64,000 nucleotides of DNA, from the NCBI GenBank assembly GCA_951230915.1, contig OX579641.1, positions 5,394,001 to 5,458,000 of the forward strand, read 5' to 3'. A program made the position numbers and the translations under genes. A model generated the notes under the pieces. That model had not been told where the DNA came from, did no database searches, and worked only from the letters and a program-made list of their open reading frames with translations. Below, piece after piece: positions 13,943 through 26,300 of this stretch. Numbering within the stretch: position 1 is the stretch's first letter; every line of letters starts with the position of its first letter. The DNA is from Antitrichia curtipendula. Lineage: Eukaryota; Streptophyta; Bryopsida; Hypnales; Leucodontaceae.

Positions 13943-15344
13943 TTTCAAAGATTTTTTCACATATCTGATGGTACAAAAGAGTAAGTGAGTCAATTCCAAA
14001 TGTTCTTTAATCATCATGACAATATTACTTTTGTATTTTTATTAGAAGAAGGATTTTAATATTTTTTTGTCATAAAAACTATTCTAATATAATGTACAAA
14101 TTGATGTAAGTAAACTATAACATTGATTTTAATATCATCACAATAGTTTGAGCGCATCTAGGTCAATTCCAATGACAGATGCCAGTTGCCAATGGCAAAA
14201 CATGAAGTTGCCAATGACAAAAGTTTTATCTAATGTTTTGCCAATTTGTAAATAGATTTTCATGCTTGGTGGCTATATAATTTTTTAATTTTTTTTTCAA
14301 ACCAACTACATGGAGAAATAAATAACCACAAAATATCTTAATAATACTACCCCCTTTTATATTGATATAAATTTAAAAAACATTAAAAATATACAGATTA
14401 TTTAAAAAAACATTAATTATTAATTATTATGATTTTTTTCAAGTCGGTGCTTACCATAATTATTCAAAAATTATATAAATCACGCTCTTCCTTGAAATAG
14501 ATATAAATCCACTTACACATTTAATATGTTCATGGTTAAATTACCATGAACATTACTTCATCTCAAAAAAAATAAAAAATATTTATTATTTTTTTAATGT
14601 TTTTAAATATGTTATACAATCATATTTTACTTTATCTTTTTTAATCAATGAGGTTTATACTTTATCCCCAGTGAAATTTCATCCTAAAATTTCTATAATA
14701 GTATAATAGTATGTATTTGTCACTAAATTGCATCAAGATTTGTATGAATAATGATACTTCCAAATATAATAAATGAAAACTATATGTTGTTGATTTTAGA
14801 AAAAAATTATACAACAATCTAATAAAAAATATCCTTACAGTGATCATGTTTTATGTTTTATGATTTATGATTTATCAACAAATTTTTAAATAAATTATAT
14901 GAAAATCCTTATAAAAATTAAGATATTATTTATTTCCACGCGCAAGAAACTGATTAGAACAAAAACAATAGATTTTAGTGTGGAAATTGTTGAAGTAGAA
15001 TAATGACCTATTCGAAAATTACCATTTGGTATAATAAGTTTGTTCCAAGGGAGATGGTCACGTAGGGAATCTATGGTAATAGGTTCTATATCTAAAATCA
15101 AAATATCTCAACTTAAATTCAATAATCCAACTTGAAATTCCAACAGACTTCACTACAATGATACACACAACTTCAACTAGGTGTCTCATTTTGACATACA
15201 TCCGTAATTTAATATTCGACTTGGTTGGACTAAACACACACTGACATGATTACAAATTTCCAATTAGGCTCATAGATCACTTCTACATCAACATATTGAT
15301 TTCATCTCTCCACACAACTATAATTCACATTACATAATTTCTCA
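13943..15344. other. AT-rich intergenic DNA
   Basis: No gene or repeat structure recognised. A short run around 14165-14225 repeats TTGCCAATGRCAAAA-type words. Confidence 0.4.
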
Positions 15345-15347
15345 ATT

Positions 15348-15478
15348 CACTAGTAGAAAACCAGCCCAATCTGTTGTTTTGGTCGCGTTGATCATCAACA
15401 AATTTTTGTTAATCAACAAAAATTTGTTGATGATCAACGTGACCAAAACAACAGATTGGGCCTGATTTTCTACTAGTG
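15348..15478. mobile_element. CACTA-terminated foldback MITE, 131 bp
   Basis: Near-perfect palindrome beginning CACTAGTAGAAAA and ending TTTTCTACTAGTG, flanked by a 3-bp direct repeat ATT (15345-15347 and 15479-15481). CACTA termini with 3-bp target duplications define the CACTA/CMC superfamily. It contains no coding sequence. The same terminus occurs on the 3.56-kb element at 38834-42396, a possible relative. Confidence 0.85.
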
Positions 15479-15899
15479 ATTCTACACAATTTCAAATGCA
15501 TATACACCACACTTTTGTCACAATACACCAAATTGGCTTAAAATATTTTATATTATTTTCGAATTAGTAATCAAATCACCGTTATAAATTGTTCACTAAT
15601 TGTAACACATCTAATTAGATTTCACTCATTACATCACAACATCCAACTTGGACATTCCAATCACATCAACCAAATGTCATTTTTCACCACAAATCACCAT
15701 AAATTCACTTCGTCACTCCATCACTCCATCATCACATTCTCAATCACAAACATACAAAAATACACAGCCAATTGGGCTGGGATTTACACTGAGCTCTCTC
15801 TCCAAGTGGGTAAAAGAAAAATGAAGAAGAACCACCCTTAATAGGATGCAAGCCGATGGTTACCTCATGGGAAGGAGAAGACCTAACCACCACCAACTA

Positions 15900-16057
15900 A
15901 GGTAAACCATCTCATTGCGGTCAGAATTTGAGACCATCCCATTGTGGTCAAAATGTTAATGGTGGTGTACATTTGAGTTCTCAAATGTACACCACCATTA
16001 ATATTTTGACCACAATGGGATGGTCTCAAATTCTGACCGCAATGAGATGGTTTACCT
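15900..16057. mobile_element. TA-flanked foldback MITE, AGGTAA family, 158 bp
   Basis: Almost perfect palindrome with termini AGGTAAACCATCTCATTG, flanked by TA on each side, with outer bases differing between copies, so the target duplication is TA (Tc1/mariner type). Nearly identical in length and sequence to 32774-32931. No coding capacity. Confidence 0.85.
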
Positions 16058-16690
16058 TACCAAATTGGAATTGCTCCACAACAACTAATTTCCAATAATT
16101 ATTAAGTAACCATTCCCATTCCAAACTGGCTTGAACACAAGTTCCATTCCAACTAGGCCACATTATCCATCAACTTGGCAAAACTGCCACATCATCCTAT
16201 TAAACTCCTAAAAACAAGTTGCAAAATGACTATCAATTGGTCAAAATACTATCCCAAATTCACCAATTGAAATATAAAATTACAAAACAGTTTGCCAACA
16301 TAAGACAAAAGCACATTAATACACATATACAAAACCAAATTTAAACACCAACTAGGCTATCTACAAAAATATGGATATACTTGACTTTTGATCAATACAC
16401 TTCCAAAATACCCTAAATTTTTTATGACAATTATGAAAAGAGAGAAGTGAAGTGCTACCAAAATGGATTCCAACATAGTACACAGATAGTTACTACCTCT
16501 TTTGAGGTGACAGTGTAAAACCATGTACAAATGCAATAGACGAGTAGTCAGAGAATAACTTTGGCACGTGTGGCACATCGTCAATGGTCAAAAATGATTT
16601 TCATTTTTCTATATTGCATCACATATATTACATGAAACACAAGAATTGTTGCAATGGTCATAATTACACTAAAAGACTATTGAACAAAAA

Positions 16691-16884
16691 CACTAGAAGA
16701 AACCCGTGTTTTTCTTGACACATTTTTTGTGAAATTATGTTGTATTTGATGTTACAACTAACTCCTTACGCTATGTCTAATGTTAACATTGACATTAGAC
16801 ATAGCGTAAGGTGTTAGTTGTAACATCAAATACAACATAATGTCACAAAAAATATGTCAAGAAAAACACGGGGTTCTTCTAGTG
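16691..16884. mobile_element. CACTAGAAG-terminated foldback MITE, 194 bp
   Basis: Termini CACTAGAAGAAAC and TTCTTCTAGTG. The arms pair over most of their length (for example ACGCTATGTCTAATGTTAACA against its complement). No clear 3-bp duplication is visible. Same termini as the 129-bp element inserted in the transposase at 62713-62841. Confidence 0.8.
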
Positions 16885-16899
16885 TCTTACAAAAGTACA

Positions 16900-19800
16900 T
16901 TTACAAATACTCCTTGATGACTACACACCGGCAGCCATCACTTCTACTTTTGACATTTGTAGATTTTGGCCAAAAATGACTTCAAGAATGAAGACCACCT
17001 GTATCAAAGCATTTATATCAACACGGGACAATTCAAAGAGCACATTATACTTTGAAAACATTTCACAATTTGAAATAAATCTCCAATAACTCTATTAAAC
17101 AATAAAAGCCTCAACACTCTAAATTGATAAACAAATTGATGAAACTGGTCGCAAATTTAATTTGATATTTCCTCATGAAGATTGCCATTACAGCCGCCAA
17201 GGTATAGTCAATGCAACGTTGACAACAAACTACGATTGCAAATGCTTGGTGAAGGCAATAGATTAGCGCACTCCTTCAAAATAAGACTATTCTCCAAGAC
17301 AAACTACAATTTGCACATCATGTGCACTTGGAAAGGTGATTAACGTCATGTAGAATAGATGAGAAGCACAATAAAAGCAAGAATTTATGATTTTTGTGAT
17401 TTTGCAATCAATTAGGTTTATTTACTGTAAGGCAATCTTTTTCAAATTGCTTTCCATGAAGAATGTTGCAAGGTTGAGATATGGAATTAAATTGAAATTT
17501 GCACATTACTAAGTTATGTTTCTACGAGGATAACACAAAAGATTTTCATTTATAAATAAGGACAATGGCAGATTCATAGAGGAAGCATGTGTAACTTGAG
17601 AAATAGTTCAATTGCATAAAAAAAAAACTTGCAAAAATTTGTTGCCAGAATAAATTTATCCTCATCTTCACTTCTACTTACATACAAATATATGAACTTC
17701 CGACATGTGCAACTATCATAACATAATTCAACAGGAGAGAAAACAAAATAAAAAGACAATGCTTGTAACTTCATTTGAATTCAAATTTGCAATACCAACC
17801 TTAATTTGCACTTGGAAAAAATATGGACGCCCTCAGTCTACAAAAAGCTCAAGTTACAATGCAAGCCATCTTACAGTATATTGTTAGCAAAAATACAAGG
17901 AACTCCCAAACACAGTGAGCAAAGAATCAAATCATTCCAGAAGTTGGTAAATCCATAGTACAATATTTTCTATTTGGATTGACATTAAAAATGGAGTAAT
18001 GCTCTTGAAAATCTATGCATCATTGTATTGATTCACATCTCTTCTAGTTTTCTTTCACCTGTATTAACAGATTTTTCCTCAAGTCAAATCACACAACACC
18101 GAGGAAGGTATTGTTTTCTTTTTGAATCGTACAATTGGTGATTTTACAAAAGGGGATTATTGTTTTCTTTTCGAATCGCATGGTTGTTGATTTTTTAAAG
18201 GGGGATATTTTTTTTTTTTCAAATTGCACAGCTGTTGATTATTCAGAGGGGGGTTCAAGGCAAAGATGCATGTCTCTTTTTAGAAGATAGTCAATGGTGA
18301 AAGAAGATTTCGATCATAAGATTGTAAATGATAAGAATACAAAATATATTTAGGTCTCAAAGGAGGGGGGGGCACTCAATGTATTCTTTGGACATCACGT
18401 GCAAACAAAATCTTTGCTCCCCTATCTTATATAGTAAAAAATCATTTAAATAGTTTGAAAAAATATTTTACTATTTTAAAAGTTTATATTGTGAACTTTT
18501 TATTTTTTTTAAATTTGAAATAATTACTTACAAATTTTGTAAGAAAATAAATACATTGTATAGTTGGAAAAAAATATTGCCCCCTATATTATATGGTAAA
18601 TAATATTTTAAAAATCATTTTTAAATTGCCAATAAATGAAGGCTTGGTTAAAGTTTATGCATACAAAAGTTGGATACAATTATCATTCAAATGCAATCTT
18701 GATAAATACAAACATTTTAGTGCAATCTTCAATTGTACATTTGAATATCTTGTAAATTGCAATCTTCATTTGTACAATTTGTTGTCATATAAATAAGGAT
18801 CGTAGCACACAATAGATCAAGTACTACAACTAATACCAAATATGCAATCAAAAACTAAACAAGAATGCATAACAAACACACCCTCAAAGAGAAACTATTG
18901 TATCTACACACACAAAGTCAAGCGGCTCTCACTCCACAAAAGGAGAATCGAAGAATGTAAATGTAAGAGAAGAAGTGAAGCTTTTACTAAATGATAATCC
19001 ATCATCTCCAAGCAAAGCAAAACACACAACTCTCTCTCAAAAAGCTTACAAAACTTGACTTGACAACAATGTCAAGCCAAGGAGTTCTTTCCACCTAATA
19101 CTCAAATCCTAAGATGGATGAACTCTATCATTTGGATGAAACTCATCCAAAACTAAAAAGAACTCCTAAGGAAATTCATCTAACACTACAATTCGATGTA
19201 GAATGACTCCGATGTCACTTCACATGACATTGAATTCAAATGAATCCAAATTCTTTTCATATAAAAGATATAATGATTATGTAACAATATCCAAAAATTT
19301 GGAGCTAAATCAAAATTTATTAAAAAGTGAATAGGGATGGAAAATTTATTTGTAATCACGTGATGTTCAAAGAATACACTAAGTGAACCTTCTAGGTTTA
19401 TTCAAATAGTAAATTTTAACCAAAATTTTTAGTATTGAAAAGTTCTTAGAAACTTTTTATTGGAATCTTTTATTGTTTATCATTGTAAAAGAATGCATAG
19501 TTTCTTAAAAAGCTTTCTACAATCACTTTATTTCTATTTTGGTTTATTGCTTGTGTAACAAGCTTTGGGTGTTGAAAAGTTCTTAGAGAACCTTTGATTG
19601 CTTATTATCGTAAAACAATGCAAAGTCCTTGAAAGCTTTCTATAATCAATAGTCAAAGATTTCATGCTACATGTATTCCAATAGTTTTGGGACTAGGATT
19701 GCATATTGTGCACATAGAAAAATTATGCTTGAAATGATCATTTTAGAGCAAGTTTTGTACTGATTTTTATAAAATTATAAATTATAAAATTAACATAGAA

Positions 19801-20553
19801 ACTTTTATGTATGCATGAGCTTATTTTTTTTTTCATTTGAAATAATTGCTATATTTCATTGAAAAATTTAATAATCTTGTATGAAAACTCAAGGTTTGGC
19901 TATGAGTTGAGTGTGAATTAAATAAAAAATAAATAGAATAAGTAAATAAGATGATTTTTTGCATGTGGCCTTTACATTTTTAAACTACCTCTAGATCTAG
20001 TTGTTTGAAAAATCTATATATATATTCAGAGTGTCAAAAATGTTGTTTGAAATACTCAAGAGTAGAAGTTGACTTGAAATAATCTCATTGTGCCTTTTTG
20101 ATAACGAATTACACTTAATGATCCAAAGGATCTTGGATAAAAGTTAGGTGTACCATGAAACATGTCTTTAAAGATTTTTCATCATAAAATATTGTATTAT
20201 AAATAAAAAATTGAGATTATCTAGGAAGTCAAACTAAATTTATTTTAAATTTATTTTTTGTTAGCAATTTACTAATAACACATTTTATATATTTAGCATG
20301 TGAATTTTTTAATGCTTGGCCAAAGTTCCATTTTACACTAATTAGCACAAAATGACCAAGATTTTAATCATGAAAATATCATTACTTCTCCCTTACAATA
20401 ATTTTTAATAATTTAGTTATATCATATATGTTGCGGTCATTTATAAAAAATAGAAATTATGGAGATGAATACACCTATTCCAAATCAAACCATTTTTCTA
20501 CATGTAAAAAATAATAATAATAATAATTTAAAAATAAATTTTAAATTTAAAAA

Positions 20554-20561
<8 letters not shown>
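16900..20561. other. AT-rich intergenic DNA with small repeats
   Basis: No gene recognised. It includes a three-unit tandem repeat at 18110-18258, a local inverted repeat at 19079-19170 (AAGGAGTTCTTT pairing with AAAGAACTCCT), and a diverged duplication of about 80 bp (19437-19530 and 19574-19652, both carrying AAAAGTTCTTAGA and AAAGCTTTCTAYAATCA). Confidence 0.45.
18110..18258. repeat. Three-unit ~50-bp tandem repeat
   Basis: Three diverged units, each with a T-rich start, a TCGAATCGCA-like core, GTTGATTTT and a run of G. They start near 18110, 18160 and 18209. Confidence 0.6.

Positions 20562-20633
<72 letters not shown>
20562..20633. repeat. (TA)n microsatellite
   Basis: Uninterrupted TA dinucleotide repeat of about 36 units directly after a poly-A tract. 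Length is likely polymorphic. Confidence 0.95.
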
Positions 20634-20637
<4 letters not shown>

Positions 20638-20904
20638 AAAGATGGGTAGCAACCACAAAATGTTTGTTAGGGGTTAAATCTTCAAAATTGAATCAGTAAG
20701 AGTAAAAAAAATTTAGTTCTAAACAAGAATATAGAGAGACTATGCCCAAGTCCAAAGGCTATGAATTGTGCCAATTGTCTTGACAAACTCACAAAGTGCA
20801 TAACTTGCAATACAAAGCAAGGATCTCCCTACACCCAATTGCAACAAGTTAAAAAAAATGCATGAGGATTTGGCTAAGATGAGGCCAAACTATAAGAAAA
20901 AGGC

Positions 20905-21104
20905 NNNNNNNNNNNNNNNNNNNNNNNNNNNNNNNNNNNNNNNNNNNNNNNNNNNNNNNNNNNNNNNNNNNNNNNNNNNNNNNNNNNNNNNNNNNNNNNN
21001 NNNNNNNNNNNNNNNNNNNNNNNNNNNNNNNNNNNNNNNNNNNNNNNNNNNNNNNNNNNNNNNNNNNNNNNNNNNNNNNNNNNNNNNNNNNNNNNNNNNN
21101 NNNN
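20905..21104. other. Assembly gap, 200 N
   Basis: Exactly 200 undetermined bases. The translated products that span it are meaningless. Confidence 1.
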
Positions 21105-21699
21105 CAAAACAAAAATAGCCCATACCAAGTGAAAACAATTGCATAGCCAACTTTGCCTTCTTCCCATGTTTGCTTGTCAAAGGCTAGAAAGCTTTGAATA
21201 CAACACTGAATATGGTAAGCAACAACAAAGCTTTATGGTTCTCCTATTTTATACTTTTAGAGCTACCAATCGCCATCCTTTGCCGCCGGCTTGATGCTCC
21301 TCAACGAGAATCTCATTTTGTGTAGTAGTTGGTCATTACACATGACTATTGTCAAAAATTCCATTGAAAATTGCATATCATTTGTTTCCCATTTATTGAG
21401 AATTTCAACAAATGTTTCAATCCATAAAAAATTATATTTTACACATTAAATTAAATTATTTTTATTTATTTATTTATTATGCTAAGATCTCTGAAACCAT
21501 GAGTCGCTTAATTTGGGTACCTTTAGAAAGCTCTTTACAAGAAAGGGTGCATGGACTTTGTTTTGTGGTGTTCTGCTTCATGGCAGAAAAGATATTCAAT
21601 TTCAAAGTTTTTACTTTTACTTTTACTTTATTATACCATGGCAATGGGACAGGGCATACCAGTTTCTTTCGATTTTCCATTCACCGAAAGTTTGCAACG

Positions 21700-23319
21700 A
21701 ATTTTCCACTCCGTTCAAAATAGCATTTCGTTCGTTGCCAATCCCCACCACAAGTGAGACAGGGGCGTGGAGTTCCGTCGAGTTCCCCTTCGTCGCTGTC
21801 GTGAGTTCAACGAAAGTTTCAGTCCGTCAAAAATTGCACGTCGTTCGTTCCCCTGCGTCATCCCAAACTCCCAATCGTAGAGTCGACAATGTCGTGAGAG
21901 CGTTTCTTCTCCGGCGGGTCGGTCATTCGTCGCGAAGATTTCAACGAGACTTCCCTTCCGTCGAGCCGGCATTTCTCGTTCGTTCGTTCGTTCGTTCGGA
22001 TCGTCGTCACCATGGTGTCGGACACACTGAAGCCCTGCCTGTCAACTGTAGTAGAACAGGGATACTGCCGTCTGTTGTGGTGTTGCTGTGCGAGTTGGTG
22101 TTGCGTTTTCTGTGCATGTGCGGTGCTGCTTCTGCTTGCGTGCATGACGCAACGAGCGGAGAATCGCGGTTCCGATCCGTAGTCCCACGAGAAAGGTCGC
22201 AATTAGGCTTATGTCCTACCCCGTGGTGCCGATGTTGTTGCGTGCTTTTAACGAAGAAGCTTACGTTAGGTTTGCGAGCCGCGGAAACAGGGAGAGCCGG
22301 ATGATAAGATGAAGATGAGGCCATGGTGTTGATGCGCCCGAGGACCGACCGTCGGGAAGGATGGCGATGCAGGTGTCTAGCGGTCGTTGGAGGTGAGGAG
22401 GACGAGGATGAGAGCACATGCGATGTGTAGGGAGAAAAGCAGGTCGTTCGGTTTGCGGTGAAAAGAAACGTTTGTTAATTGCCGTGGTGTTTTGTTGAGC
22501 GTGAGTTGCAGTGTGGAGAGCGGTGCGTTTGGTGTGGCGAGGTGTGTGTGTGGCACGATAAGACGTTCTTTGGAATCGTGAGGAGTGATCGTGTTTCTTT
22601 TTCGTTCTTAATTGGAGGTGAGGTAGTCGGGAAGGGGGAGCGTGTGTGGAAATGTGGGAGAGGAAGAAGCGTCGGCGAGAGGATTTGATTTTGGAGTGAG
22701 TGAGTTGAGTTAGGCGCATTGGTTGGACTGGCTTTTGGTTTGTAGAGTGTTTTCTTTGAGTTTTGGATTCGTGCGGAAGTGAAAAGGGAGGTCGTGTTCT
22801 TGGAGTATTATGTGCAACCGTAATTTTATGGCGCTCTCTGTTCTTAGACGGGAGACTTTTGTTGTGCTTGATTTGGCGTGTTTATGAATTATCGCCGTCC
22901 AATTCAGGGAGGTCTTTTTAATCTGTGGCGATAAGAGGCTGACAGTTACGAGCGGCAAGAGCCATCTGAATCTTGCTTTAAGGTTGATCTTGTGGCCGAT
23001 GACTGTTTCTGGAGTGAGGTAATGGAGTTTTTGTTGACCGAGTATGAGAGCCAGGTCAACAGCTGTTGTTACTGACACGGATTAGTTTGTGAATCTGTAG
23101 AGGCATGGACGATGTAGGCATTTGGGAGACGCGGAGGTGATGAGGCAACAGGAATGGAAAGGACTACGGTTTTCAACAGAGGGACGGGAATCGGTCACAT
23201 AGATGGTGCTATCGGGTTTGGCTCTGTCCATTTTGGGGCTGTTTAGGTACATGCGACAAGCGACGTTGGTCCCGTCGTCACGGGCGCATCAGCAGCGGAC
23301 GGCCTCGTTGTCATCGGAC
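21700..23319 (+). promoter_or_regulatory. GC-rich promoter/leader region of the HECT ligase gene
   Basis: Base composition changes sharply from AT-rich to GC-rich at about 21.7 kb and stays so into the coding region. It contains CGTT tandem units at 21979-21997 and many CpGs. Long open frames exist on both strands here, but they look like the by-product of GC-rich sequence and match no family I recognise. Probably the promoter plus a long, possibly spliced 5' UTR. Exact transcript limits cannot be read. Confidence 0.55.
22012..22182 (+). CDS. Putative 56-aa Cys-rich hydrophobic small protein or uORF
   Basis: ATG in a strong context (CACCATGG) opens a 56-codon frame starting MVSDTLKPCL and ending at TAG. 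Residues 19-44 form a hydrophobic segment rich in Cys (motifs LLWCCCASWCC and CAVLLLLAC). Ten of 56 residues are Cys. It could be a small membrane protein or an upstream ORF in the leader of the HECT gene, whose coding start lies 1.1-1.3 kb downstream. I recognise no family, and chance in GC-rich DNA remains possible. Confidence 0.3.
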   Translation: MVSDTLKPCLSTVVEQGYCRLLWCCCASWCCVFCACAVLLLLACMTQRAENRGSDP

Positions 23320-26300
23320 ATGGAGGTCATATCTTTGCGGGAGGATGATCGGGCGCAACGAGCGGCCCTCTTGCAGAACCCTGAGCGGAGTCTCGTTGTG
23401 CGGGAGCGGGAGTTGGCCATGGAGCGGGGGTTAGAAATTCAGGACAGAGAGACGCACTTCATGTCGTCTGCGCGAGCACAGGCACTGGTTCCGCCCATGG
23501 GCTTGCGCTCCACGTCCAGTAAGCGCAAACTGGACGATTATGAAATTGGAATGGCGGAATCCTCCGTGTCTGCAACCTCGCAGGTTGGTGAACCTTCTCC
23601 TGCTTATGCACTCAGGATCCGTCTAGTATGTCGTGTGAAATGTGTGCCTTTTCAGTTATAAAGAGCTGCTGATCTGCTATTTCTCGCCGACTGGTGTTCT
23701 TGCTTTTGTTCGTTTCTATGTTGAATCTTATAGTCGCTTCCAGTGTTCGACATCCAAACCCCACGCAAGCCGGTCACGAGAATGAAGTCTTGGATCTACT
23801 GTTGCAGGTACGGGCGAGGAGGGAGAGCAGGGAAGATGTCTTGGAGGGGAGTGTCGCGGAGTCCAGCGGAAGGGAAAGGTTCGATATGGGGATGTCAGTC
23901 GGTGCACCGGAAGCGCAACCTCTTGACGGGGAAAGCCAAATGCGTGAAGAAGATGGTAACGCTGCCCTTGACGATGACTCGACCTGGGGTGATGAGCCGA
24001 ATTGGAATGGGAGTTCCTTGGATGCAGTCGGTGAATTGAGTAAGGAACCTCCTGACAAAGTTGAGGACGGCAGCAGAGGAGAAGAGGTCAGTGTTTTTGA
24101 AGAGGTCAGTGTGGACCATGGCAGCAGCATTGAGGTCGTCTTAGATGAGCCTACGATGGTAGTTGATTTCGGGAGCAGTCCGTTCGAGTTCACAGCAGGA
24201 AGTGATCTTTCAAACAGTTCATCAATCGTCGTAGGGTCATTGCCCTCTTCTGGGGCAGATATTTCTTTTGTCGAAGGTACTGAAGTTGAGCCCAGTGAGC
24301 CGGGAACCAATGGAGAGAGGGCTGATGATCTTCCATCATCAGATATAGAGGTGGAAGGGGAAGCAGAAGTTGATGATGAGTTACTCGTGGAAAGAGATGG
24401 TGTGACTGATGTTCAGGAGGGATCGATCAGTGGGGTTCATGGAGGTTCGGGTACTTCGATAACTAGACCTGGTAATTCTAGTGCAAGTAGCAGCAGCAGC
24501 ACCTTACTAAGCGGGAACCCAGCTGGGCAGATCCAATGTTCCCCCTCACCCATGGAGGTGATCCCTGCTCGTCTACAATTCTTTGTGCGGACATATGGAC
24601 GTACAATTGTCCTGCACGCTCATGCATCTGATTTGGTGGAGTCTGTTCATCAACAAATCCTTGCAAAGACTGGACTTCCTGTCTCTGAACAAAGACTAAT
24701 TTTCGGTCGGCTTCAGCTGCAACAAGACCAGACGTTGGCGTCTTGCAATGTCGACAATGATGCCACACTGACCCTAGTTGCTCGGATGAGGAGTACTGCA
24801 CTTCCTGCTTCGTGGCAACTCATCAATGACCTTGTGGCCACTATTAGGGTCATGTGTGCTGTAGGAGAACAACAACTTGGTTTGAAGCTGATGCATTCAC
24901 AAGATTGTGTGCGGGCAAGCGTGCAAGAGTTTTTGAAAATGGCCGTGAAGTCTGTGCCTGTTTCCGAGCACATGCAGGTAAGGTTTTTTCCTCTTTTGAT
25001 AGCTATCTTGTGTCCAGCTGGATTCTTGTATGTCATGGGCACAAAGAGATGTAGGGTTTTCCTGCAACGACTTGAGGATGGTTCATGTAATACGCTTTGG
25101 CCGAACTTGCACAGTTCATCTTGGCATTGTCTTTTTTATGAATGGGCGGTGCGCATTTGAAGAAATACTCTTCTGGGAATAATTTCAGATAAATTTAGAG
25201 TGGACATGACTTTTTTGTATATACAGAGGTAGCCGTGCAGGTATAGCATTTCTGTCAGGGAGGTTCATATGGTGCTGAAACGGCTTAGGGTCTTGTTGAT
25301 TGCAGGTTTTTGAGCTGGCCGGAGCAACATCTGCCTTGGTCATGTTGCTTTTATCCCCTGTAGAGACTAACAGAGAATGTGCCGAAGACGCCATCAACAT
25401 GTTCCTGGCTTCAAACGACGAATATCTGCCTGCAAGCATTCACTGTCATTGTGCACCTCTGCTTCTAGATTTCTGCAAGCTTTTAGCCAAAAGTGCTCCT
25501 AACCATGCTCTGTATGCATCCTGCCGGCAAGCATTGGCTCGATTACTGGACTCTGTACTGGAAGCGCACGGAAGTCCGTACTTCAACGAGGCTAAAGCAG
25601 ATAGCATAGTTGAGGACTTTGCTCCGTTTGTGAACGAGCTCTCGTCACGGTTGACGCAGAATCTGCGGTTTACCGCTAAGGCTTACTTGAGCAAGGAAAC
25701 ACCTGTCAGCTTTTCTTCTTATGTGAAGGAAGCGAAGGACTTCACTGCATTTGTGATACCACTTTGTAAAGCTATGGAGGTTTGCAAGGGGGTCGATGCT
25801 TCTGGATCTGGAAGCAGTGCATTGGGGTCTACAGTTGTGCTTACGGAATGCCCAGATCATCGTGATGGTGCTACGGAAGCTGAGGGGCTGTTGTCAGGTG
25901 AGACATCTTGTTACGTTCCAGGTGGTATTTAGTTCAGGAAGATTAACTGTGTTCCAAGGACTGATACGTAGTTTCCAGTTAGGTATGTTTCGAAGGCATG
26001 CGTTAGCTTATTTTAATAGATGGTCTTTGCTCGAGTTTATCCAGTGTTCCTGTGGAGCTTGGTTTCGGAAGTAGTAGGGCGAGAAGTTTGCTTGTCTCAC
26101 TACGCTATTGAAAATTTCGTTGGGTACACCTCGTCCTCACTCTTTTATCGTGCATGAATGTGCAGAGTATGATTATACAAGGAACATCGCAGCTAGAGTG
26201 GGTGCTGAGATTGGATCTCATGGTTGGCTGCGGCAGTTATTTAAGGACCTCCTACACGAGATAGACAGCTGCCTGGAAGCTGTCGGGTTTGTCGTAGAAA

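Noticed and set aside
21513..22304. 263-codon open frame on the plus strand in the GC-rich leader
   Set aside because: No domain or family pattern, it starts in AT-rich repeat-like DNA, and equally long frames exist on the opposite strand. Best explained by low stop-codon frequency in GC-rich DNA.
22007..22719. Minus-strand frames of 136 and 152 codons rich in His, Arg, Ser, Thr and Pro
   Set aside because: Composition is that of antisense GC-rich leader DNA; no conserved motif and no supporting splice structure.
23694..23807. Coding reading through MFLLLFVSMLNLIVASS as a signal peptide start of the HECT protein
   Set aside because: The pyrimidine-rich stretch looks like the end of an intron (TTCCAG at about 23740 or TTGCAG at 23807), and UPL5 proteins have no signal peptide; the SSKRKLDDY exon upstream fits better. 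Not fully excluded.
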